Assembly (NCBI GenBank): GCA_905221605.1
Contig: CAJNDS010002318.1
Coordinates: 431,665-495,664, forward strand
Length of the DNA stretch: 64,000 bases
From: Symbiodinium natans
Lineage: Eukaryota > Sar > Dinophyceae > Suessiales > Symbiodiniaceae
Reading direction: 5' to 3'
The notes below the pieces were generated by a model. That model searched no databases. It was not told the DNA's origin and saw only the letters and a program-made list of their open reading frames with translations. Made by a program: the position numbers and the translations under genes. Numbering within the stretch: position 1 is the first letter of the stretch; every line of letters starts with the position of its first letter. Below, piece after piece: positions 8,910 through 18,600 of the stretch.

Positions 8910-11900
8910 GATACCTGGACAAGGCTCCCTAAACCCTAAACCCTAAACCCTAAACCCTAAACCCTAAACCCTAAACCCTAAACCCTAAGCCCTAAACCCG
9001 CTGGTTCTTAGTCGGGAATGAGGGAATTCGGGCCCTTGAGATACCCTTGAGGGGATTACGTAGGGCCCTCATTCCCTCATTCCCTAGTACGAACCAGCCA
9101 GAAAACCCAGCAGGCTGAACTTTGAGGGATGGTTGCAGCGAAAGATGCTCGGGATTCGTGTCCGGCTCAGAGGCTGTTGGGGTTCAGGGTGGTCGGATGA
9201 CGTCCCGAAGAGCCCATTTCCCCGTAGTTAAGGAGCATACCTTGAATCATATTAGGGTCCCTCTTATGATTTAAGGTATATTCCTTAATGAAGGGGTGCT
9301 TCTTATGATTTAAGGTATATTCCTGATTAGGGGGTATTGGGGCTCTCTGGGTCAGTGGTGCTGCTTCATCAAGTTGAAGACACCTCATTCTAAATGCCCT
9401 TCAAGGCCACAAAGAGAATCGACCTAGGGGTTTCCGACATTAGGGGTGCCTTATTGGTTTAGAATCCCACTATTTGGGGGTCTGTTATAGGGCACCCCGA
9501 GGCCCAAACCCTCTAGGAGATCTACTATAGGGTTCGGCATAATTACCAACAGTATTCCTTTTGTGGTTCCTACAGAATTATACCATAAAGACCCCAAAAC
9601 CCTGAAATGATTAAGGACCCACTAGTAGTAGAAGGCTTGGTGTTTGGATGTTTTGGCTAAACCTCTTCTTTACAGGTTGAGAAGGTTCTAAACCCTAAAC
9701 CCTAAACCCTAAACCCAAACCCCAAACCCTAAGCCCTAAACCCTAAACCCTAAACCCTAAACCCTAAACCCCCTCATGAAAGTGTGTTCGCGCCCCCGGG
9801 CCTGGGATCTCCCTCCAGGAGATCTACCAACTTCGGATCCGGCATTCCGTATTCCCGTTCCTGGCCTGCGCCAGCGAGCTCGGCGCGCGGCACCGGGAAG
9901 GAAGCCGAGGTTGGGGGTTTAGGGTTTAGGGTTTAGGGTTTAGGGTTTAGGGTTTAGGGTTTAGGGTTTAGGCTTTAGGGTTTAGGCTTTAGGGTTTAGG
10001 GTTTAGGGTTTAGGAGTGATCACTCTAGTGACTCCAGTTATGAGTCTAGATGGCTACCATGTTGTGTCTTGCAGGCCGTGGATCCTTTCCCTAGGAATTC
10101 GCACCACCCGCCCCCTCCAGCCCTACTATATTCCATTTATACACATTTGCATCCAGTCCCTAAACTCTCACTCACAGCTTGAGAGGTTTATGAGCTCGGT
10201 GGTCGTGGATTGTAGCGTCGAGGGCTTTAGAATCTGACTCGTAGGGTCTGAGATCCCTAAGTCCTAGTACGAGAACGCTAGAACCCGAGAATCCTAAACC
10301 CCTAAACCTTAAACCCTAAACCCTAAACCCTAAACCCCTATGTCCGGTTGCTCGCACCCTGCTTTGAGGGCAGCGTGGCGCACATGCCCGCGTTAAGGGC
10401 CTCGGCCTGGGGGCATGGTGGGTCGATCCAGTGCAGGACCGAGAAGGGCTTCAGGGTTGAGGGATTCAGGGATTTAGGGTTTAGGGTTTAGGGTTTAAAG
10501 CCTGCAGGTTTGGGGCAGGGGTTGGGGGGAGGGGTGCAGGGGGGGGGGATTGAAATTTCGGTGGATTGACTTCTTGCGCGGACTTTGTGACCCTAAATCC
10601 TAAACCCTAAACCCTAAACCCTAAACCCTAAACCCTAAACCCTAAACCCTAAACCCTAAACCCTAAACCCTAAACCCTAAACCCTAAACCCTAAACCCTA
10701 AACCCTAAACCCTAGCAACGTGGGTTGTGGCCTAGACGTTCACGTTGGCAGGGGTGCCTTGGTTCAACCAGGGGGCTAAGACTCGATGGTCGTAAGCCCT
10801 GCTGCGCCAAGCCCTAAACCCTAAAAAACCCAAAACCCTCAAAACCCTCAAAACCCTCAAACCCTAAAAACCCTAAAAACCCCAAAAACGCTAAAAACCC
10901 TAAGAACCCTGAGAACCCTAAGAACCCTAAAAGCCCTAAAGGCCCTAAAGGCCCTAAGAGCCTAAAGCCCCAAAGCCCTAAACCCTGTTGCTTAGGGTCT
11001 AGGTCTTGCGAGGTTCGGGGCATCTAGGCTGAACGGTTGATGGGCGGAAGCTTTGGGGGCGCTTTACACCCCAAACCGTTCGGTCCGAAACCCTAAACCC
11101 TAAAACCTAAACCGAAAAGTTTGGTGTTTCGGGCCTGGGGCAAGGGGATTCGGTTTAGTGCCAGACTTCACCCCCACCACCCGCCTATCCTGGCTTTCTC
11201 GGCTCGGGCCGCCCAGTCCGTTCGTGGTTTAGAGTGTGGGGCCTGGGGAGAACCTCTGGGGAGAATCTTAGGGAAACCCTAAACCCTAAACCCTAAACCC
11301 TAAATCCTAAACCCTAAACCCTAACCCTAAACCCGAAACATTTAGTGTTTAGGGTTCAGGGTTTCAAGCTCCAAACCCTCAATTCTACAGCTGAACCCTT
11401 TGTGCCCCGCGAGGAGTCCTTGATGTACGCTGTGTATGAGACGATTTTGCAGGAGGGGTCAAACCTCCAGGCGCGAAGAGCCTACAGGGTGTATAGGGCT
11501 GTACGCATACGGAGTGGGATAGGGTGGGTAATACAAGAGTACATACAAACATGGATATTTCAGTCGAGTTTTGAGTTTTCGGGTTTGGGGTTTAGAGTTT
11601 TGGGTGTAAGGCGTGGGTAGGGTTTAGCAGGCTTTGAGTTTGGGGCTTAGCAAAGTAGGTAAGTAAAAGGCTTTAAAAGTTACAAGGCACTCATTTCTGA
11701 AATCCGCAAAACGATCGAAGCCCCTAAACCCTAAACCCTACACCCTAAACCCCGCACCCTGAACCCTGGACCTAAACCCTAAGCCCTAAACCCCTAGCTA
11801 CCTTCCTAGCAGGGCATTGACGTCCTGGACTTCTCTTTCTTCCCGACTGCGTTGCCGGCATCTGTGATCGCCGCAGGGGCGGCACGGGGCATTGAGGTGG

Positions 11901-12770
11901 GAACCTGAAACTGATAAACTCGGGTTTAGGGTTCAGGGTTTAGGGTTTTGGGGTTTAGGGTTTAGGGTTTGGGGTTTAGGGCTTAGGGCTTAGGGTTAGG
12001 GTTTAGGCATCGAAAACATAGTAGGTGATCCGGGGGCGGGGGCGGCCTAGGGTTAGGAAAGTCTTGTGAGGTCATTGCCACGCAGAGTGGCTTCGCAGAG
12101 CCCGCCGGGGGATGCCTTCTGGTTGCCATGTACGCATGGGATGGCAACGCGTATCCTGGCAACGAGTGGTGGGCCGAGAGTGGCAGTCAAAGGTACCTTG
12201 GCATGACGGACGACTCCGCTGCTGCAAGTTGCTCTCTGATTCTTGGAGACGACATGGGTATTTCCGAAAATAGGGGTACCCCTTTCCTACCCCAAATAGA
12301 ACAGCGTCCCCTTAAACGGGACCCCTAAAAGGGTACCCCTGTTTTCGGAAACCCCCACATGAACCCTACAAGTGGTTCATGGTCCAGAATACCTCAGAAC
12401 AGGGCTTCCGGATGGCATTCGGTACTATTGGGGTTGGAAAAGTTACTACTAGTGTTCCCTCATGGTCCCTTTATAGCTCTACTATAACAATGCCCCCCAA
12501 AAACCCTGTTCTAAATTATTAAACCCTAAACCCTAAACCCTAAACCCTAAACCCTAAACCCTAAACCCTAAACCCTAAACCCTAAACCCTAAACCCTAAA
12601 CCCTAAACCCTAAACCCTAAACCCTAAACCCTAAACCCTAAAGGAGGCCCTTTTTATTACATGACCCCAAGTGTCGGGTTCATCGTGGGGCCCCTCCGAG
12701 GATCACCTCCCTCCAGCACCCGGGCATCAATGGCGAGCGGCTCTGCTATGAGGTGGCTTCCTTCTACTGA
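8854..12770 (+). CDS. DUF4804/MavL-like protein gene, about eight short exons
   Basis: Exons at 9819-9882, 10369-10440, 11391-11470, 11813-11896, 12071-12237 and 12701-12770 join in phase to one protein. Weaker exons at 8854-8909 and 9114-9172 lie upstream. The joined protein contains VKGLGLGAWW, IDVLDFSFFP, VAMYAWDGNAYPGNEWW, DDSAAASCSLITSLQHPGIN and ends EVASFY. From memory this series (GLGLGxW, then D-x-DFS, then AWDGNxxPGNExW, then DPAAAxxSxI..LQNPxIN) is that of DUF4804 proteins such as the Legionella effector MavL, a macrodomain-like ADP-ribose-binding fold. Donors are GC, GA, GC, GT and GA. Function in the alga is unknown, and the 5' end is not secured. Confidence 0.6.
8927..8998. repeat. 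CCCTAAA telomeric-type array
   Basis: About ten head-to-tail units after the possible exon 1 of the DUF4804-like gene. Confidence 0.95.
9000..9099. mobile_element. Family C palindromic short element
   Basis: GCTGGTTCTTAGTCGGGAAT at the left and ATTCCCTAGTACGAACCAGC at the right, flanked by a CCCTAAA array. Confidence 0.8.
9114..9172 (+). CDS. DUF4804-like gene, possible exon 2
   Basis: Frame LNFEGWLQRKMLGIRVRLR between AG at 9112-9113 and a GC donor at 9173. It does not join cleanly to the following exon, so an exon may be missing or the frame may be wrong. Confidence 0.35.
9221..9352. mobile_element. Family D short element
   Basis: Contains GATTTAAGGTATATTCCTTA twice in related form and ends AGGGGGTATTGGGGCTCTCT, shared with 37205-37296. 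Confidence 0.65.
9429..9620. mobile_element. Composite E+F element, degenerate
   Basis: GGTTTCCGACATTAGGGGTG starts the E part; CAACAGTATTCCTTTTGTGG and GACCCCAAAACCCTGAAATG mark the F part. Confidence 0.6.
9819..9882 (+). CDS. DUF4804-like gene, exon 3
   Basis: Reads EIYQLRIRHSVFPFLACASE and ends in phase 1 before a GC donor. It joins the next exon as LGQRGAHARV. Telomere repeats turn to TTTAGGG orientation just after it. Confidence 0.6.
9914..10013. repeat. TTTAGGG telomeric-type array
   Basis: About fourteen units starting 30 bases after exon 3 of the DUF4804-like gene. Confidence 0.95.
10369..10440 (+). CDS. DUF4804-like gene, exon 4 (GLGLG motif)
   Basis: Reads QRGAHARVKGLGLGAWWVDP. 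A GA donor at 10441 gives an in-phase join to exon 5 (DPEPFVPREE). A longer exon with another donor is possible. Confidence 0.6.
10590..10714. repeat. CCCTAAA telomeric-type array
   Basis: About eighteen perfect units within the intron between exons 4 and 5 of the DUF4804-like gene. Confidence 0.95.
11391..11470 (+). CDS. DUF4804-like gene, exon 5
   Basis: Reads EPFVPREESLMYAVYETILQ, then EGSNLQ, ending phase 0 at a GC donor. The acceptor AG is followed by C, one of few not followed by G. Confidence 0.65.
11813..11896 (+). CDS. DUF4804-like gene, exon 6
   Basis: 28 codons reading GIDVLDFSFFPTALPASVIA, then AGAARGIE. AG|G acceptor and GT donor, phase 0 on both sides. Confidence 0.7.
12071..12237 (+). 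CDS. DUF4804-like gene, exon 7 (AWDGNAYPGNE motif)
   Basis: Longest exon of the gene; starts VIATQSGFAEPAGG, contains YAWDGNAYPGNEWW and ends SAAASCSL with a GA donor at 12238. The following intron begins almost at once with a family E element (12256). Confidence 0.75.
12256..12525. mobile_element. Composite E+F element in the DUF4804-like gene's last intron
   Basis: Family E unit (12256-12356) has TATTTCCGAAAATAGGGGTA at the left and ACCCCTGTTTTCGGAAACCC at the right. Family F (about 12415-12525) follows, with TAGTGTTCCCTCATGGTCCC and CCCCCCAAAAACCCTGTTCT. The same E then F order occurs at 9429-9620 and 20009-20200. Confidence 0.72.
12522..12640. repeat. CCCTAAA telomeric-type array
   Basis: Seventeen units in the last intron of the DUF4804-like gene, directly after the family F element. 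Confidence 0.95.
12701..12770 (+). CDS. DUF4804-like gene, terminal exon
   Basis: Completes the codon of exon 7 and reads ITSLQHPGINGERLCYEVAS, then FY and TGA at 12768-12770. Joined with exon 7 it gives the SxI..LQxPxIN spacing of the family. Confidence 0.7.
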
Positions 12771-13910
12771 GGATGGCCTAGCTGTGATAGGGTTTGGGGT
12801 TTTGGGGGTTTGGGGTTTGGGGGTTTAGGGTTTAGGGTTTAGGGTTTAGGGTTTAGGGTTTAGGGTTTAGGGTTTAGGGGTTTGGGTCACTCAGATCCGT
12901 GTCCTCCCCAGAGACTCCACAACCCGTTAAGGAGCATCCCCTCAGTTCTCATAGGAACCCTAATATGATTCAAGGTATATTCCTTAATTCAGGGTTTAGG
13001 GTTTAGGGTTTAGGGTTTAGGGTTTAGGATTTAGGGTTTAGGGTTTCTCCCAGCTTGACCCCGAAGCCCCTAGCCTTGAAATCCTGAGCTAAGTTAGAGT
13101 TTTCGAACGAGGGGGGACTACTACAAATGTGAGCTGTCAAGGCCGCGGTGACTCAAAACAAGCGGAAGAGCTCATGAATCAGTGTACAGTGTACAGTTTG
13201 GTGAGCGCGCTCCCTGAAAAGTACCCTGAACACTAGACCCTGAACAGTGAACAGCGGTCCTTGCCCTTGGTTGGGGGCTTAGACTGCAGCAAGGGCCAAG
13301 TCAGCATTTGCGCGGGCGGAACCATGGTGTGCCCGGGGAGCCGAGACCTGCGTGGCTGCGAAGGCGAAAAGCAGGTCCAAAGTTGGATTAGGGTTTATAG
13401 GGTTTATAGGGCCTTTAGGGTTTTATAGGCTTTACCGGGCTTTCAGGGTTTACAGGGTTTTTGTAGGGCTTTTGAGTCTTTTCGGCTTCTAGGGTTTAAA
13501 GCTACAACATCCCAAGCCTTAACACCTGAACCCTGAACCCTGAACCCTGAACCCTAAACCCTAAACCCTAAACCCTAAACCCTAAACCCTAAACCCTAAA
13601 CCCGAAGCGCTTCCGTCCTTCGACCCTGAATCTGGTCTCCTGGGGGGGTCCCTGGGTTCTTGAAATGAGGGTCCCTTAAACCCCAAACCCCAAACCCCAA
13701 ACCCCAAACCCCAAACCCCAAACCCCAAACCCCAAACCCCAAACCCTAAACCCTAAACCCTAAACCCTAAACCCTACACCCTAAACCCTAAACCTTAAAC
13801 CCTAAACCCTAAACCCTAAACCCTAAACCTTAAACCCTAAACCCTAAACCCCCTGAACGCCCTGAACCCCCTAAGCCGCCTCAACCCTAACCCCCTAGAC
13901 CCGGCGGCAG
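12771..13910. other. Repeat-filled gap between DUF4804-like gene and MSH2 exons
   Basis: Holds TTTAGGG arrays (about 12827-12881 and 12988-13048), a partial family D element (12926-12991), and spacer about 13090-13540 without a convincing exon. It ends with a CCCTAAA/CCCCAAA array (13540-13850). I searched it by eye for the MSH2 Walker A exon (GPNMGGKS) and did not see one. Confidence 0.5.
13678..13852. repeat. CCCCAAA then CCCTAAA arrays
   Basis: A homogeneous block of nine CCCCAAA units passes into CCCTAAA units; it precedes MSH2 exon a. Confidence 0.95.
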
Positions 13911-13972
13911 GTCTGTGGCACTGATCGCTTTGTTGAATCAGATTGGCAGCTTTGTGCCCTGCACCTCGGCCG
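13911..13972 (+). CDS. MSH2: MSH2 exon a (helix after Walker A)
   Basis: Reads SVALIALLNQIGSFVPCTSA in phase 2 from AG|G, with a GC donor at 13973. In intact MSH2 this follows GPNMGGKS(T)xIR directly. Confidence 0.85.
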
Positions 13973-15586
13973 GCCCAGGGGGGCCCAAGGGATGCACGGG
14001 TTTAGGGTTTAGGGTTTAGGGGGTTTAGGGTTTAGGGTTTAGGGTTTAGGGTTTAGGGTTTAGGGTTTAGGGTTTAGGGTTTAGGGTTTAGGGTTTAGGG
14101 TTTAGGGTTTAGGGTTTAGGGTTTAGGGTTTAGGGTTTAGGGTTTAGGGTTTGGGGTTAATCCCTAAAGAACCTAAAGCCCTAGAGCCCTAAAATCCTAA
14201 AACCCTGGGCCCTAAGCCGTTTTTGGTGGTTTACATGGGGTTTCTTGACCTTGAAAGCTGCATAGCGGACGGCCAGGGCCGCCAGAGGTGGGCCAGAGGA
14301 TTGTCGGGCTCAGGGGTTCTTTGGGGTTTAGGGTTTAGGGTTTAGGGTTTAGGGTTTAGGTTTAGGGTTTAGGTTTAGGGTTTAGGCTTAGAGTTTAGGT
14401 TTAGGGTTAGTGTTTTAGGGTGAGCTTTGAGCTCTCGGAGCCTGCGAAAGCGTTGACGAGACGTTACTGTTGAGGCACAGCGCGGTCCCCCCCAATATCT
14501 GGCTTAGGTCTAGGGTTCAGGGTTTAGGGTTTAACCTCCGACCATTTGGCCGTGCCGGTCCAGGACCTGAGGATCTGAGGCTTTAGGGGCTTCGAACTCG
14601 TCCTTCAAGCCGGGCGAGCCCTCGGAAGCCCGACACCTTTCGGATTTAGGGTTTAGGGTTCGGGGTTTAGTACAGTAAGCCCTAAACCCTAAGCCCTAAG
14701 CCCTAAACCCTAAACCCTAAACCCTAAACCCTCAATCCTTGTACCAAGAAAGGTCGCCGGGCCGTCCTGCCATGCTTCGACTCGATCATGCCGCTCAGCT
14801 TAGCCTCTAGGACCCAGGGTTTAGGGTTTATTTTTTAGGGTTTAGGGTTTAGGGTTTAGGCCCCTTATTCCATTTTTGTTTGGGGCTCAGGGTTTAGGGT
14901 TTAGGGTTTAAGGGTTAGAGTATAGGGTTTACGGCTCCCTTATGAGCCCCTTGAAGCCAAAAGATATGGCACCCTTTCATTCCTAGGTTCTACTCCTGGT
15001 TCTAGGCCTTCTTATCCTGGTTTTGGGCGGTCCTTGTGTGTTTAGGGTTCAGGCTGGAGAGTTTAGACCTTGGGGCTCTGTTGCTACAATGATCTTTGGG
15101 AGGTTGTGATTTCGGGCTTTTCTGGGATTTTGGCCGAGGGCTTAGGGCTTAGCGCTTAGGGCTGAGGGCTGAGGGCTTAGGGCTGAGGGCTGAGGGCTGA
15201 GGGTTTAGGGCGTTTAGGGTTTAGCGTTTAGGGCAGGGTTTTGCGGGTTTTGGCGGTTCAGGGCTCTTGGGGTTCCTGGTTGTGGGGGCGTTTTCGGGTT
15301 CGGGGCTCTTTTGGGGGTTCTTTTGGGGGTTCTTTTGGGGGCTTTCGGGTTTAGGGTTTAGGGTTTAGGGTTTAGGGTTTAGGGCTTAGGGTTTAGGGTG
15401 TAGGGTTTTGGGTTTAGGGTTTAGGGCACCTGGAGTTCAGGGTTGAGGGCTTGGCATGTAGGGCTTAGGACTTAGGCTGGAGGCCTAGGGCCCTTACAGT
15501 TCATCTAGGGCGCTCTCGACAAAGTGGAGCAAGGAGGTGAGCTCATCACGGCGTCGTCGTCGCCTGACCGGAGTCGTTCTTACACC

Positions 15587-15630
<44 letters not shown>

Positions 15631-18600
15631 GTCAGGGACAAGTCCCTGTACGGCTTTATCTTGACGTCCACGCTCTCGAGCTGCAAGACCCAACCTGCCG
15701 CTGCAGCTTGTCGTTGCGGGTGGCTTTTCAAGTCGCCCCTTCGCGGTACACCACTGAAAAGGTAGAGTACTCGTAATCGTAGCGTGTCAGACAGATGTGT
15801 GCAAAATAGCCCTTGTCCCCTTTCTTGCAACCATCTGCAGCATAGCGGGCGCCCATCAGGGGTGCGCCCTCTTCCCTTACCTTTCTGGTCGCCCTTGCCT
15901 CGGCGGACGTGGCCGGCTCCTTTGCCCCCCTTTTCTCCTTTGCCTGTGCCCTTACCGTCTCCCTGCCAGGCACGCTTCGCATATAGCTGAGTGGTCTCTT
16001 GTCGAGTGCGTCAGTGCACGCGGCCTTGAGCGCCGCTCCAATTCCGGGCACCCCGATGGGCCCCGGGAGAGCGAGAGAGAGAGAGAGAGAGCGAGAGAGG
16101 AAGAGAGACAGAGAGGGAGAGAGACAGAGAGGGAGGAGGGCTGTGAGGGCTGTGAGGCCTGTGAGGCCTGTGAGGGCTGTGAGGCCTGTGAGGGCTGTGA
16201 GGGCTGTGAGGTGAGGGCTAGGGCAGGTGCAAGGGTGTCTGCTGAAAGGGTTTTTTGGGGGGGAGCTCGAAGCTCTTCAATGCTGTCCATGAAGGGATCC
16301 GAACTCATACCCTTGCAAGGTTGTACCCCTAAGGCCTTCCCTCAACACATGCTGAATATGGCCTCTAACGCCGAAACTCTAAGAGGCCCTTACATTCCCT
16401 AAACACAGTGGCCGCTCCAAATAGGAAGCACCGGCTTCTATAGGTGCCGCGTCGGCGCCTCCGACGTCCAGCTCCGAGGCGTCGTCCGTTTCCCGGGATA
16501 AGGATCCTGCGTTCTGTTAGGGAAGCCAGAATAGTATGGTACCTTACAAAGTTCCTACACAGCAAGCCAGATTTGGTGCTTCGGGTCCGGCTTGAAGGAG
16601 GCCTGCAACCCTGTAACCCTAAAGCCCGGCCCTAAACACATTGCAGCCTTGAGATGGAGACCTTCCCTAAACCCCGAGACTAGGCCCTCAACCCTAAACT
16701 TTATGTGAAGTACCCATGATCACGAAGGAGAGCCTAAGATAAGGGTTTAGGGTTCAGGGATCAGGATTTAGGGTTTAGGGTTTAGAGTTTTGGGGTTTAG
16801 GGTTTAGGGTTTAGAGTTTTGGGGTTTAGGGTTCAGGATTCAGGGTTTACGGTTTACGGTTTAGGGTTGAGGGTTTATATAGGGTTTAGACCGACACCCC
16901 GTGCAGGCATCTCCACCTTCATGGCGGAGATGCTCGAGGCGCCACGTTGAGGTTAGGGTTTAGGGTTTGGGGTTTGGGGTTTGGGGCTTAGGGTTTGGGA
17001 TTGTTTGAGGGCTAGGGTGTTTTCGAGGGCTTGGGGGTTTAGGCATTTCAGGGTGTAGGGGTTTAGGGTTTGAGAAGGCCTCAGGGCAACAGTTCTTTGA
17101 GCCTCTATGGTGAGCAGGGTGCGAAATTTTTGGACCATCAGGTTTTCTTGTTCAAACCCTAAATCCAAACCCTAAACCCTACAACCCTAAACCCTACAAC
17201 CCTAAACCCTACAACCTACAACCCTAAACCCTAAACCCTAAACCCTAAACCCTAAACCCTAAACCCTAAACCCTAAACCCTAAACCCTAAACCCTAAACC
17301 CTAAACCCTAAACCCTAAACCCTAAACCCTAAACCACCCTCTAAGAATTTAACAAAAAAAGACTTAGCGCCCCCATGCAAGGCACGTAAACCGCAGCTCA
17401 TCCTCGAACGGCCGGCCGAAGGCACCATCGTGGTGAACGTACTGTTAGTTAGTAGGGAATCAAGGAATGAGGTACCCCATATTCCCCCTATATATTCCCT
17501 TTAAGAGGGATTATACAGGGTACCTTATATCATATCCCCCTATATATACCCTCTAAGGGACTATACAGGGTACCTCATTCCCTCATTCTCTACTAACCAA
17601 CAGTAAGTGAAAGGGTGCGTGCTGGTTGAGGAGAAGGTCTGCCAGAACGACATGGCGCCGGCTTCTGGTCATCAGGGCTTGCTGCGGTTTGGGGTTTTAG
17701 GCTTCTGGTGCTTAGGGTTTGGGGTTTAGGGTTTGGGGTTTGGGGTTTGGGGTTTAGGGTTTAGGGTTTAGGCTTGGGGTTCCCCATCCCATGAAGCACA
17801 GAATCCTAAGCCACCAACTGAAAAAAGCACAGCATGCTTTTTTGGGCGTAACTACTGGCTGGTGGAGCATTGGCCATGGGCCCAGTTCCTGCAAGCCCTT
17901 ATACCGAAACCCTGGAAATTTCAACGCCGACGTCTCGGCACTGCTCCCCGTCGCTATAGCTTGGCAAACCCCAAGCCTTGACCCCGCAAGCCCTTCACAC
18001 CCTTAGCCTCTGAACTTCTCCACCCGGAGCTCACGCAAGGCCTAGGCCTAGACTTTAAGCTTTAAACTCCCGGAAGCCCGAGACGCTAAACTCAAACCCT
18101 TCGAAGCCCGAATTTCTGAACCCTAAACCCTAAACCCTGAACCCGAAACCCTAAGCCCGGACAACCTACATCCTCGACTTAGATCCCTACTTTACGGGGG
18201 TTTGGGGTTTGAGGGCATGCGGGTTTAAGGGTCGAGGCTCTGAACCCTAAACCCTAAACCCCAAACCCTAAACCGTAAACCCTAAACCCTAAACCCTAAA
18301 CCCCAAACCCCAAACCCTAACCCCTAAACCCCAAACTCCAAACCCTGAACCCTAAACCCTACCTGCTAGCTTCAGAGGCCTCCTGCATCCTCAAGACCGC
18401 CACAGAGCGGTCGCTGGTGATCGTGGATGAGCTGGGCCTGAAAGCCCAGCGGTTCAGGGTTTGAGGTGTAGCTTACAGTGGGTCAGTAGGGACATGAGGG
18501 AATGAGGTACCCTGTATCTCCCCTATATATACCTCTAAGGGATGATATGGGGTACCTCACTCCCTCATGTGAGAGTTTAAGAGTCGATAGTAGGGTTTAA

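Larger units (their letters stand above)
14793..16443. other. MSH2 intron with microsatellites and a minus-strand ORF
   Basis: Begins with TTTAGGG repeats (about 14818-14915), then TTAGGGCTGAGGG-like variants (15140-15220) and TTTAGGG (15350-15430). It also holds (TC)n at 15591-15627, GA-rich repeats at 16068-16135 and a (GTGAGGGCT)-type repeat at about 16138-16215. On the minus strand 15766-15960 reads protein-like, with YAADGCKKGDKGYFAHICL and YEYSTFSVVYREG. I cannot assign it; it may be a captured gene piece. Confidence 0.5.

Noticed and set aside
15797..16402. Plus-strand frame of 201 codons
   Set aside because: Much of it translates the GA and GTGAGGGCT repeats, and MSH2 exon b follows in its own phase with a clear acceptor.
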